Source: Chara braunii
Lineage: Eukaryota > Streptophyta > Charophyceae > Charales > Characeae
Assembly (NCBI GenBank): GCA_003427395.1
Contig: BFEA01000033.1
Coordinates: forward strand, 3,053,913-3,117,912
Direction: 5' to 3'
Length of the DNA: 64,000 nucleotides
Shown here: one piece after another, positions 41,691-53,265 of the stretch
How positions within the stretch are numbered: the first letter of the stretch is position 1
How the letters are laid out: every line of letters starts with the position of its first letter
Notes under the pieces: generated by a model
Databases searched by the model: none
Seen by the model: only the letters and a program-made list of their open reading frames with translations
What the model was told of the DNA's origin: nothing
Position numbers and translations under genes: made by a program

Positions 41691-43990
41691 ATTTATGGAC
41701 CCTGTCTCTACACTCTTTCAGTCCATCTTACTCCCTGCAACGCTCTAGTTGGTTTCTTTGGGAATCAGGTCTCCTATTCGGATTGTGACCACTCTCTTGT
41801 GCGACAACCTAACTTTTACCATTTCCCTTAGCCTTGGGGCCGAGGCAAGAATCTCTCTTAGATTCAACAATTCATTGTTGCCTTCCAACAATTTATTCAC
41901 GAATCCTTCCAGGTCGACTCCTTCTTCGATCGAGGTTTGGTACTTTCTCTTCTTGCTTGCTGTTTCATCCTTCTTTGACTTCCCTTCCTTGACTCCTTCT
42001 TTCCTCCTCTAGGCCCTAATCTTCGCCTGCTTGTCTTCTTCCTCCCTGATCTTGTCGTCTTCGTCCTCATCCCCTTCTACCGTGATTGGTGGTTCTTCCT
42101 AAGTTGGCTGGGAGGCTAGATCTTGTTCCTTCGGAGGATTGCCTCCTTCAGGTCTTCTCGTAGCGTACAGAATCGAACCCCTTACGTTTCTTTGACCCAT
42201 ACTAGTCTTTGCAGCCAGATTGGCCCTCAACATTCTTGGGTTGGGTTCTTTTGGTCCTTTTCCCGATCCTTCACGTCCCATGGTAAATACTTTCGGATAT
42301 TCAATCCCTTCTTTCCCAACTGCTTCACATATTCCGCGAAGCCTTAGATGTAACCTTTGCATTTTATCCACCAGGTCCTCAATCCTATCAAACATTTCTC
42401 TGACATTGATGCTAACATCCTCCTCCTCCGCTTCTTCTTCAATGAGGGGAATGTTTTCCTTGTTTTCTTTGACCCCCATCCCGCTCATTTTCTCTTATAA
42501 TTCCGTTATATCTTCCACATGCACAACATGGTCCTCCTTTTTTTGCCAAAATTCGGAACATCACCGAAGCGTTGGAGCTATGTTCGGCTACCCGGAGGGC
42601 CTCTTCTCTCGTGCTGATTGGAATGTCCGGATCGATCATTTTCCCTCTTTTGTCGAATACATCACCATCTATGTTCGAGGCTATGAGTCCGTCGCGTTCG
42701 TCTAGCTTCCTTACGTGACACCGTTTTACCGTGTGCCATTGGATCCCACAATGGGTACAAATGCACTCACTGTAATTTATCCTTCCTCTGTTGTCGGTTC
42801 CATTGTCCGCTGCCTCTACCATACCCCCTGCCGTAGCTTTGTTCGTATCCTCGGCCATACCCTTGCTGGTATTCCTATTTCACTTGATTGACACGTACTT
42901 GGGGTTGTCCCCAGTTTCCACCTTGACCTCCATTTCCTCTATTCCCTGCTCTTTGTTCTCCCAGTCCTTGATTCCTTCTCGTGTTCCTTCCTCTTCCACG
43001 TCCCTGTCCTTGTCCTTGGGATTGATTCTGGTTTTGACGGCCTTGGCGGCTCAACCCCGGTTGATTCTTATTGGCTTGTTGGTTCTGCTCCGAGCCTTGC
43101 TCTCCTCCCATATTAGGATTTTGAGGCATCATCGAATATGGTCCCTGCGTCGGCTATGGTCCCATCGGGAAATATCCGGGTCATGCACCCATTGGCGGTT
43201 CCATAGGCCATTGCCCAAACCGAGTCGTGTTTGTCGATGACTCTTGACCATACTAAACTATCGCTTATTGAGAAACCTGTCCTTTTCCCGAGCCTTGTCC
43301 CCCCATGGCTAAATTTCTTGCTTTCCTTTGACATTTTATCAACTTGGCTGCTTCCTTTGGATCTTCTTCGATTTCGCCCTCTTCTTCTTCTTCTTCCTTT
43401 TTCCTCGTCCCTGATGGTTGCATCACTGTTAACACCTTCGCTGGTGACACCCTCTCCCTAAGTTCCTTTATTTCGTTTGCCATGTTGCTCAATACTCCTC
43501 CTAACGCATTGTCCGTTCCTTAGACTGTTCCAACTGCCTTTCTCTTCCTTCGTTCTACTTTGACCTGGTGATGAAACACTTGATTTAAGTCCCCGACCTC
43601 GATGTTCCTCTTAATGGTTTCCAGGTCGTTTTCCTTCCTGCGGCGCCACCTCGAGTCAATTCCATGGCCTTATACCCATATTTTTCCAGAAATATGACGC
43701 ACTGCATTTCTTCAGACAATCCTGAAAATCTTTCGGCTGTCTTTTCAAAGGCATTGGCAAATGCCCCGATCGTGGTGAAATCGTCCCGGTTCATGTTATA
43801 AAGGTGTTCGACCGTGAGCAGACCATCCCCTAATTTAAAGTTTCTTTGCATGTCTTTCTTAAATTCTGCTTAATCATCATTGACCTTCTTTACAACTTCT
43901 TCCACGTCTGGCTTGCACTCCCACCATACGTACTCGTACAACTGAGCAAATTTCTCCGTTGAAGTCAACTGGTTGAATATCTGTTCAAGT
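41691..43990 (-). pseudogene. gag: Gag of minus-strand Ty3/gypsy element, broken
   Basis: In transcription order: FAQLYEYVWWECKPDVEEVV (near 43950), a stop, then capsid-like KLGDGLLTVEHLYNMNRDDF and FEKTAERFSGLSEEMQCVIF (43851-43585). A Gln/Gly/Arg-rich segment (43132-42875) follows, then a CCHC zinc knuckle, CTHC-GIQW-H-TVKR-C (42759-42718). An acidic coiled segment (IEEEAEEEDVSINVREMFDR, 42488-42099) comes next, then a protease-proximal part (LLEGNNELLNLREILASAPR, 41990-41750). Multiple stops and frame changes separate these pieces. The region 43991-44115 between this gag and LTR-B shows no convincing primer binding site, so assignment of LTR-B as its 5' LTR is tentative. Confidence 0.75.
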
Positions 43991-44115
43991 AACTACAACC
44001 AGTGAGATACTCTTTATCATTTGAATGAGAAAACATATATTCTTGGCAAGTTGAACCTTTTTATCGTTCTCCTTTCTAGTAACTTAACAATTTCCGTTGC
44101 GGTAATAGGTGGCGG

Positions 44116-45240
44116 TGTCGCGCGCCCTGCTGGGGAGCGTTGAGCCTCACGGTCGTGTCCCGCAGGATGTTTTGATTAATAAGAACCAGTCACCACTCCA
44201 ACCGTGCTCGCGTGCTATACCTCTCACGACGCCCTGCGACAGGTCGGGACGTCGCGAGGTACAACTTACCTCCACCCAAGGGGTTGTCACCACCCTTAGG
44301 TAGGCGTATCCCTGCTGAGCTACCGACCCACGTGCGAAAGCTTTTACATGCCTGTGTGAAGGTAGGTCGGTCGATGGCGTTTGCTCGATCGTTGTAGCAT
44401 AATATGGGGTATGCGCGGTAAGACGCCTAGGACTGACCCGTTAGATATTCAGGTCGAACTCTGAGATGGTCGTCTATTTTCGCTTTTGTTCCCAAACACT
44501 TTCTCCTTCTGACCTCTATGATCAACGTACAGAACTTGTCACTACCAAAGATGTTTTATTCTACTCATCGTATGCCTGATCATCAGATAATATAGAAGTT
44601 ATGTAAGACTTGATCGAGGTATTACCTCTGGGAACCCTTCCCACTTTCACAAGTGCTGAGTGTCCAGACTCCTCACGATGTGAATCCCAGTCCAATCCAA
44701 ACCATGCACAAGACAGACATGCACAACATAATGCAAAGACAGTTCACATGCCATGCACTAACGGCGTCAACCATCAACCACTGACATTGTCCCTCACTCC
44801 CCAAACCATGTATGGCAGCTCTATCTTTCCTGAGACGTAAGCCCAATCCCCTCACATTTCTTCAAAGGACCATTAAGAGTGACCAGGACCATTTAGGCGA
44901 TAACCACAGGTGACAGTTTTACTGACCACAGGGTTTGATTTTAAATGTAGGTATCAAGTCAAGGTGGAAAAAGTTGAATCGGCAACGACCGACCTGTTAT
45001 CGAGTGATAACAGAAAATTTGAGTCCTCTTTGTGAGACTTCTCCTTCAATTGCAGTAGATCAAATCAGAGACCTGCACACACACAGGTCAACAAAAATTC
45101 AACATTCCTACTCGACTTCCCACATATTGATATCAAAAGGTCAAACCTTTAGATCTGGTTTGAGAGCTTTGGCATCAACATCCCAAAGTCTAACCTCTAG
45201 CTTCTATCTACTCTAAGTCGTCTGTCACTCCTTCTCCTTT
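44116..45240 (-). mobile_element. LTR-B, copy at 44 kb (minus orientation)
   Basis: Begins TGTCGCGCGCC. It shares the conserved block with 55823-56230 (CTCACGGTCGTGTC, CCGTGCTCGCGTGCTATACC, GCGTATCCCTGCTGAGCTA, CCGACCCACGTGCGAA) and further homology to 56550-56960 (AAGAGTGACCAGGA; GTTATC-AGTGATAACA). The equivalent of the LTR-A TATA box is decayed (TGTAAAAG). Orientation matches a 5' LTR for the minus-strand gag-pol to its left. Confidence 0.6.
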
Positions 45241-45544
45241 CGTTTTCAAGGAGTCTCTTTGCCTGTCCCAAGTTTTCTTTTAGGGAGACTCATATTTCTC
45301 CTCCTCTCAGTCCTTGCATTCGTTCTCTTGCGGATAAGCACACCCTTTGGTGCTTTATGCGGAAGTCTGGCCGAGATTAACTCAAACCAGTGACGATTTT
45401 TTCTGATGAACTGTGGCTAAACGGGGTGTCTTCTTTCTCTAATTCCTTTTCCCGCGATATTTGCCTTCTCTTACGTTCCTTTTAAGGAACCTTCGGGATC
45501 GCTTCCGATGGAGCACTCCTTTTCCTTTCTCTTCTTCTTGTTCT

Positions 45545-47200
45545 GACATACGCAAGTAGTGGGCTGATTCACCCGGGAATCTTCCATTACTCGATAAATT
45601 CTAGGCAAAACGGTTAGTGAAAGGTGTAGTCGAGTAGCCCTATGGGAGCACTCAGTCACCCTTTAAAGTTCATGCAGTCCTCATACAACCAAGTAGTTCG
45701 TGCATTCTAGTGCGAGCGATTGGATAATTCACCCGGGAATATTCTTTTATTAGTTAAGCAGGTAGTTAGGAGGCCTGTGCTGAGATGTCTTAACACTTGA
45801 CCCCACATCCAAGAAACATTCCAGATCCAGGCGTCAATACAGAATTAAAGTTAGTAATAGGCGGTCTTCACGAAAGCTTCCTATTACCCCTTGATTAGAG
45901 CTTAGTCTATCCTCAAAAAGTGTAATAGGATGACCCTACAGGAGCCACTCTACTACTTTCTTTAGAGTCAGACGAGCTAGGACTGTGTTAGTGGACTCAG
46001 ACGCACACTAGATCCTTCTCTAACAGGAGTATCTTACCAGGCTTGTTAAGGTGAAGTCAGAGAAATAATGGGATGACCCCACGTGAGCCTCCCATTCTCT
46101 GGCTTAACGTTAGATAAATCGTTAACTTCTACTCATACCACCCATTAGTCATACCTGAACAAGTAGTAGGGTTTACACACCTGGGAGTAACCCCCTACTG
46201 TTCAAACACAATCGCCTTATCTCTGCCCTCCGCTAGTTGACCCCTAAATCAAACAAAGTATTAGGATGACCCACCCGGGAGCCATCCTACTACCAGTTTG
46301 ATGCATAGGAGATCAAGAACAAATTTTGACTGAGTTGCCCTGACAGTTCACCTAACCGGCCTGTGTACCGTAAACGAGCAAAAGGTATGTTGACTCTCAC
46401 GGGAGGTCGGACAGATCGTTCAAGACTTAGGAGTTCGCGTACTCACCCAGGAGTACTCAATTCTCTCCTCAGTCTGGTTCGATTGGTGATAGGAGAGCCT
46501 CACGGAAGCCTCCTGCTACCTTTTGCCTTTGTTAGCCTTTGAAGATGCGTACCCTACGAGAGTACCGGATCAATGGGCTTTTGTTAACGATTTGAAGAGG
46601 TGTAACCCACGGGAGTACCGGATCAATTGCTGTTGTCAATGGTTGAAGAGGTGTACCTCACGGGAGTACCGGATCAATGGGTTTTTTTGTTAATGGTGGA
46701 AGAGGTGTACCCCACAGGAATACCGGATCAATTGCTATTGTTAATGGTTGAAGGTGTACCCCACGGGAGTACCGCATCGATTGCTGTTGTCAATGTAACC
46801 TGCAGGTCAATAAAGAAGGTGCACGACACCTCCTCACTACCAATGTCATAGTCAGACAATCACTACACGAATTTGATACTTACGAATGGCAGGGCAATTC
46901 GCATGACGAGTACCCTATCATTTGCCTTAGTTACTCCATGCAAGTAACTTGACGATCTTACGAAAGTACCGGATTACTTCCTAGCCTGTAATGTAATGAG
47001 AGGACTACACGGCAGCCTCTCGTCACCAATGTTGAAATCAAGCAGACGTTGCATAAATTCGTTACTTTAGCCGGACGAATGACAGGGTAACTTCGCACGG
47101 CGAGTTCCCTGTCATCTGCCTTAGTTAACTCATACGAGCAGTGTGACGAGCCTACGAGGGCCTCCATTACACGGCTTTTATGTTTCAGGGCCAAGCAAAC
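45545..47200 (+). repeat. Degenerate ~60-nt hairpin array, locus 3 (variable stems, conserved loop)
   Basis: Successive units place a loop like ACCC(A/C)CGGGA-GCC or CACGGGAGT inside different self-complementary stems. Examples are GATTC/GAATC (45566-45582), GTAATAGG/CCTATTAC (45853-45887), AATGGGA/TCCCATT (46067-46095), AGTAGGG/CCCTACT (46163-46199), TAGGATG/CATCCTA (46262-46289), GTACTC/GAGTAC (46439-46456), GAGAGG/CCTCTC (46999-47023) and ATGACAGGG/CCCTGTCAT (47087-47115). The position in the repeat unit equals that of the arrays at 14737 and 57485. Confidence 0.7.
46533..46800. repeat. ~60-bp tandem sub-array with CACGGGAGTACCGGATCAAT
   Basis: Five units of GAAGAGGTGTACCCCACGGG with AGTACCGGATCAATTGCTGT, nearly regular spacing. 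A locally homogenised part of the hairpin array. The unit core GTAC-CCC-AC-GGGA-GTAC can itself fold. Confidence 0.85.
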
Positions 47201-47929
47201 TAGGTTCCTTTTCAGTTCTTCCTAGGTTCCTTTTCTGACATCAGGCAGGTTCTGATTTCAATCACATAGTTCTTTCCCTCTTGATACGCTTAATCCTGAG
47301 GAAAACACGAATAATATATCACCCACCCATACAGGCAATCCAGTAGAAGGTTGTAATTTGTATGGGTATACGGGAACGGAATGAAACATGCGTACCTTAT
47401 GGTTCCCTGCCTCCCGAGTTCCTCCTGAACTCCGGCAGAGCTCCCGCAATCGCCTTGTTGTGCCTGTCTGTTTGATCATCCTTTTCTATAGAGTAGACTT
47501 TCTATTCAAAGAGATCATACATTTTCAGGTAGGAGTGAAAACGAAGGGAAGTGAGGGGATTAGATCACGGGGGAATGGGGAAGGATAGAGGAGGTAGGTA
47601 CCATCACACGGTGACGAGACCCCTCTCCTCTCCATTAGCCCTCATCTCCTCAAATCTGATCTTTCCCACTTTCTTTGACATCAATCAATCAAGGAACCGC
47701 AAAATAATGCTTACGAGTAAGAATGACCATAATGATCCCAATAATAACCTTGGATAAATATGGAGAAGTGAAGAAAGAGCGGTTCAGGTCAAGGGAGATG
47801 AGAGAAGGATGGAGGAGGTAGACACCACCATACGGTGACGGTGTCCCTTTCCTTTACAGTGCCCTGCTTCCTCTCCTTCCCTGACCCATGATGCTCAATA
47901 TCAAATATAAGCATAATTACTTAATAATC

Positions 47930-47992
<63 letters not shown>

Positions 47993-48004
47993 TATAATTA
48001 TAAT

Positions 48005-48042
<38 letters not shown>

Positions 48043-50290
48043 AAGGAGTATATATAGAAAACCAAACTGCGAAATCAACAGATGTTTAATTCAAACATGC
48101 ATGAGTATGGAGTGTAAATGCATCAAGTAACCACCCAAATAGAGCAATACAATGAAGTAATGAGCCAATGTCCAAGCCTGCGGGCCATATTGTCACAATA
48201 TATGAGGTCACTCCTTGCTGTCGAGTGCCCGTAGGTCGTAATAGATCTATCGCCGGAAGGTCCCAGTGGTTCCTGAGATTCGTAGTTGTTACAACCCCTG
48301 GGATATCAAGATCGTAGCTGCTACAGTATCGAAGGCCAAATGCACAGACTTCCGGAAGGTCCGGCGGTGACCCTACAACCATCGTTCAGAACAGACTAGA
48401 GGCAAGTGGGCCGTGGTGAAGTCTACCTGTGCTGAGCCAGCAGTCCCCGTCCCAGTCTGTCCTGGTCCAGTCAAGCAAGTACCGCATGGCTATGGCGTGC
48501 CTGCTTCAGACTGTCATGGCCGGATCTTTGTTGTAGTACTGTTGCTCAAGTCTGTGAGTCAAGGTTTTTCGTCTACTGAACATGACTTGTGACTGTAAAT
48601 TGACTCTTTCCTGTGACTCCCCCTTCTCTCTCCCTCTTCTTGTGTTTGTCTGTCAATTTCTTCATCCATATCGGTCTGTGTATTGTCTGTTTGTGTTTAG
48701 TTGTCGGTGTCTGGTTGTCAGGTCTCGGACCGTAGGTCTGTTCCGTAGGAGTTAAGTCTGAAGATGTGTAGGACTTCTGAAACGTCGAGGTCGTAGCTGC
48801 TACAACCCTGAGGGATCAAGGTCTTAGTTGTTACAGTCCTAAAAGGTCAAGGTCATAGTTGCTACAATGTCGAAGAACCAAATCTACAGTCTTCTGGAAA
48901 ATCCGGAAGTGGTCCTTCAAACGTTGCTCTCAGCAGACTAGTGGCAAGAAAGCAAGTGGTGTAGTCTGCCTTGCTGAGTCAGAGGTACCCAGTCCCGGTC
49001 GCAATGCGTCAAGTCAGCAAGTACCATGCAGGACTGTGTGCACCCCGGTTCCTTCTCCTTCCCCTTCTTCTTCTCCTTCTTCTACCTCCGCATGCACATC
49101 TTTATGAGCCCCACCTCCTACCTCTTTCTTTGCGTCAGTCTATCGCAGTCTGTCTTGTCTGTTTGTTGTTGCTTGTATCTGTCTGTTGGGTTGCCTGCGT
49201 GTCTGACCGTGTATCCGATTGTGTGTCTGCCTGTGTCTGACCGCCTGTCAAACTGTGTGTTTGACTGTGTCCGACCATCTGTCGGACTGTGTGTCCTAAG
49301 GGCATGGGAAAGGGAACCAACGAGCTGCAGACGTATAAATCAAGAGGCAGCGTCCCGCCATTCATCCATTCCTGCGTGAGCCATCCGGAAGCGCTGCTAC
49401 GGTGAATGGTGCGGGGTGGTCTGCAGTGAGCCTGTAGACGAAGCGGGTGGGGAAGGAGAATGAAACCACTGCGTAGTGGTATAAGCGGCCATTTGCCGCC
49501 ATAGCTGGTAGAGGAGTGCAGTGTGTGTGTATATGTGTATACAATGTGATACGTGTGGGATATTTAGAGTGATACTATGTGAGTATGTGTGAGCAACAAA
49601 ATAGGGCCGAATAGTGGGTTCGTATGGGCGATGACGCACCATAGCCACCTGCAATGAGTATGTATCCGAACTGTATTCTTCATTACGATATCTCTGAGTT
49701 TTTAATCAAGCTATTGTCGCGAGTGTGACGTGCCCTCTGTTTGCATGCATGTGACCAAAGAAAGAAAGTCATTCTGATTGCAAAAAAATAAAAAAATAAT
49801 AATGATAATAATAATAATAATAATAATAAAATAATAATATAATGATAAATAATAATAATAATAATAAAAGAAATAAAATTAAATCAAAACAAAAGGCAAG
49901 AAAAATGAGCAATAATGTACTTCATAAATCAAACGACATCATATACACAAGACCACATAGTCGTGACTTCGAACCATTAACAAAATTGCATAACGAGATT
50001 CACCAAATAAGAACACACCAAGAGTTCATAATTGACAATGCCGAAATAGTCCCATCATCATCAACGAAGAACCAGAGTTGATATCCTATCTGGCGCTCGG
50101 CGCCCAGACTACATGTGGCAGATCCTATTTAGCCTATACTACGAAGTCGAAAGATGACGTCAACAACATTCCCGAAGTACGAGCATATGGCGACCAATGT
50201 CACACTCTTCCAGAATGCTCCACTCACAACCTTGTTCTTAACTCACAAATGTCACTAACACCCAAGAGACCACCCTACGCCACCGATCAA
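47201..50290 (+). repeat. Rep-L unit, diverged copy 3
   Basis: Collinear with 15031-17795 and 58266-60700 but more diverged. TTCCCTGCCTCCCGAGTTCC at 47402, CCCCTCTCCTCTCCATTAGCC near 47620, AAT tract (47930-48045), GAGCAATACAATGAAG-AATGAGCCAATG (48150), GAACTGTATTCTT (49668), AAT tract (49795-49870), then CATCATCATCAACGAAGAACC (50052). An insertion related to the plus-element LTR lies at 49330-49505. No coding sequence. Confidence 0.7.
49330..49505 (+). mobile_element. Fragment related to the LTR at 2976-3120
   Basis: TATAAATCAAGAGGCAGCGTC...CATTCATCCATTCCTGCGTGAGCCATCCGGAAG...GGCCATTTGCCGCCATAGCTGG parallels 2976-3120 in order. The GTATAAATC may be its TATA box. It lies inside Rep-L copy 3. 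Confidence 0.55.
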
Positions 50291-50311
50291 CGGCGATCTT
50301 GGGAAGTCTCT

Positions 50312-50317
<6 letters not shown>

Positions 50318-50359
<42 letters not shown>

Positions 50360-50376
50360 TACACACACACACACAC

Positions 50377-50448
<72 letters not shown>

Positions 50449-50514
50449 GCACCCGCGCACGAACACACGAGCACGAGCACGCGCGCACGCACACACATGG
50501 ATCAATAACATATA

Positions 50515-50583
<69 letters not shown>

Positions 50584-50590
50584 CAATAAT
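50318..50590. repeat. (CT)n-(CA)n tract and (ATA)n tract
   Basis: CT run 50318-50344, long CA run to about 50447, then GCACGCGCGCACGC and an ATA run 50515-50582. All translations across it are low complexity. Confidence 0.95.
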
Positions 50591-50599
50591 TAAGAAGAA

Positions 50600-50910
50600 A
50601 AGAAAAGGAAAAACTTACCTCAAAATTCAGGCGACGTGGCTCTCAAACACCACAAGAGGACGAGCGAGGGTGAGCGCAACGACGACCAACCGGCACCTCG
50701 GCATCGAAGCTGTTACCGCGCTATGCGACTCGCGAGCTGTCATGGAGCTCTCCGAGAGAGACGACCAGTGGCCCGCGCGGCGCCGCAAAAATGTTCGCCC
50801 GACCACCAGAGAACGACTCGCCCGTTCCTCGCAGACTGGAAACCACCCAAAACGTGTGCAGAGAGTCCCTTCTAACCCGCGCTCGGAACACCCCCATCAC
50901 CGACTGCGAA
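50600..50910. other. Short GC-rich segment bordered by splice-like sites
   Basis: AAAACTTACCTCAAAATTCAG lies at its left edge (a good donor if read on the minus strand). GGGCAG|GTAAGTC lies at its right edge on the plus strand. The plus frame is rich in Arg, His and Pro. It may be exon-like sequence at the head of the Rep-B copy; no domain recognised. Confidence 0.3.
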
Positions 50911-53075
50911 GGGCAGGTAAGTCGTCATCTCTCCTCCTTTCTCCTTCCCTTCCTTCTTCTTCTTCTTCTTCCTTCCTACTACTTTCCCATTAGCGCGGTC
51001 CCTACTCCCCCTTCCACCTCTTTCTTCCTTCTCCTTCTTCCTCCTTTTCTTCTTCGTTCGCCTTCTTCTTCTTCCTTCCTCTTCTTCTTCTTCTTCCTCT
51101 CCTCCTTCCTTCTTCTTCTTATTTTTCTTCCTCTCCTCCTTCCTTCTTCTTCTTATTTCTTCTCGTTCGCTCACTTCCCTCTCTTCCGTGCGACCACCTC
51201 GTTTCCTCCGCATGGTGGCTTCTTTCGTGCTGCTCCGGGCGCTCTACCTTGCTCTTCTCGCTCTCTCATTCTCCCTCTGTGCGCAACCCTCTCCAGATAC
51301 CTCTCACTCTTCTTCTTCTTCTTCTCCTTCTCTTCTTCTTCTTTTGTATTCTTTTTCTTTTTCTTCTTCTTCCTCCTTCTTCTTCTTCCTCCTCCTTCTT
51401 CTTCTTCTTCTTGTTCTTCTTCTTGTTCTTCTTCTACTCCTTCCCGCTCGCCTCATTCCTCTCTCCTCCAAGCCGTGCTCCTCTTCTTCTCTTTCGCGCG
51501 CCCTCTTCTCCTCTTTCACTTGCTCCTCTCATTCTTCTCCGAGCGCTCCTGTGCCCTCCTTCGCTCGCTCCTCTTCTGCCTCTTGCAGCTTCGCTAGCCT
51601 TCGCGTCGTGGTGACGGTAGTGTCGTAGTCCCAAATCTTCTCGATGCCGTGCCGTATTCCCAGGCGGTCGGTCGTCTGCGACCTCGGGCAACCTGCTGCC
51701 CAAATGATCTACTCGGGATGAATCTGCCTTGATTCCGGAGGCAAATCCATGAATACTGAATCTAAGAATCAACAATCACGGGGCTAAAAATAAAACTAAG
51801 AAAAATAAAAATAAAAGAAAGTAAATCTAACTAATAAAAAAAATAAAAATAAGAAAAAGGAAAACGAAAATAAAATAAAAACTGCTAACCACCCTACACT
51901 GCCAAGTGTCGCAGCCCTACGACACTCGGTTTCAACTAACGAACTAACCTTACTAACTCCTATACCTAAGGTCGTGGGTTCGAATCCTGCCCGTCTGAGG
52001 GCGGGCGGAAAAGGCAGGCCCCGCCCCTCTACAACTAGCAAAAGGAGCTAGCCCGGAGGCAGGTCGGACTCGATCCCAGGATCCCTTGCATATCAGTATG
52101 TGGCTGTACATACTGGGCGAGCTCTTACCACGGTATGGTAAAGAGCCGCCTTCCTATAAGTAAATGTAGTTGGCTCGACTTTCTTAGTCTGCGTGTGTGT
52201 GCATGCTTGCTCGTCAGCGTGCCTGCCCGTATGCTTGTCGACTTGAGTATGTGTGCGACCCACAAGGACACTTGGTTGAGTAGACGGCCCGAAGGACCGA
52301 TACTTACCCGCGACTATGACATAAAAGGTTACGGCGGGGNNNNNNNNNNNNNNNNNNNNNNNNNNNNNNNNNNNNNNNNNNNNNNNNNNNNNNNNNNNNN
52401 NNNNNNNNNNNNNNNNNNNNNNNNNNNNNNNNGGCCCGCCATACTTAAGATCAGCGGAAAAACTCTAGTAGCAGGTAGGCCAGTACCACATTAAGTAGGG
52501 GCAGATGTGCCCGGTACTCGAGGCCGAGCAGAAGAAGACAAAGGTGGGCATTTTTAGAGGCCTAGTGCCTGCCGTCGCCGCCTGGTGTGGTGGCAGCATG
52601 TTTCTATCGGCCACCTCGACAGCATGGTCAAAACTTATATTATTCTTTCAGTCCGCTTTTGAGTTTACGGCGGTTCGACCCACAAGTTGTCCCATACCGG
52701 TCGGTCTGGCGTCTCTGGACTCGATCTAATCCGTTATTTCCTTACCGCCTGATCCTCAGACTGAGTTAGATCGTGGTCGACGCATCGCACGCGACCTTCT
52801 TTTGTTCTATTCCAACCCTCCGGCCCTGGCGGTAGGAGACTTTTATTTTTTCACTAACTCTTACCTGTTTTTGTATGCGCCGTATCACTGCGTATGATCG
52901 CCTAGGAATCTCGGCCTCAATGGCCGAGAAGTTTGCTTCACAGCATCAAGCCAAAAAAAATTCTCACTTTTTACCCCAGACCGTCCTCAATATGGTAACC
53001 GGCGTCGATCCTGCATCGAATGTAAAATCATGAGCAAATACCCTTGTAAGGGTGTTTGCTCCGACAGCGGCTCCC
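50911..53075 (+). repeat. Rep-B family, long plus copy (contains a gap)
   Basis: GTAAGTC, then ~600 bp of TTC/TCC polypyrimidine sequence, GATTCCGGAGGCAAATCC...CACGGGGC, an A-rich stretch, GGTTCGAATCC (51977-51987, a perfect B-box match), GGAGCTAGCCCGGAGGC with CTCGATCCCAGGATCC, CACTTGGTTGAGTAGACGGC, and CCGAAGGACCGATACTTA. A gap interrupts at 52340-52432. It ends AAATACCCTTGTAAGGGTGT-TTGCTCCGACAG, a terminal hairpin. No coding content. Confidence 0.7.
52340..52432. other. Assembly gap (93 N)
   Basis: Run of N inside a Rep-B copy, flanked by GCGGGG and GGCCCGCC. Confidence 1.
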
Positions 53076-53265
53076 CTCCATTGACCTCGTCGTCACTCAT
53101 CTTTCTTCCCTTTTCTTTTCTTCTCTTGTTAGACTTTAGACCCTTTCAAGACACACAAACAACCATTGACCTATCTTCCGTCACTGACTTGACATTTTTA
53201 CTCTCTCTTATTAAGACCCCTATCCTACCTGTTAACGAACTCTCTATGACATAATTTTTCCCTTT

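Noticed and set aside
44080-44115. Primer binding site for the 44-kb LTR
   Set aside because: The sequence between this LTR and gag (CCGTTGCGGTAATAGGTGGC) lacks the TGGCGCC-type site seen at 55803-55820; no convincing PBS.
50791-51628. Ser/Leu/Phe-rich frames of 120-270 codons
   Set aside because: Translation of the TTC/TCC polypyrimidine tract of Rep-B. The copy at 33000-33360 gives unrelated frames.
51977-51987. tRNA gene at a perfect B-box match
   Set aside because: No A box at the correct distance and no cloverleaf could be drawn. It is a repeat-borne motif (also at 22895, 33522 and 63880).
52980-53075. Helitron 3' end (terminal hairpin of Rep-B)
   Set aside because: A hairpin is present, but no CTRR end and no 5' TC start at a consistent site were found.
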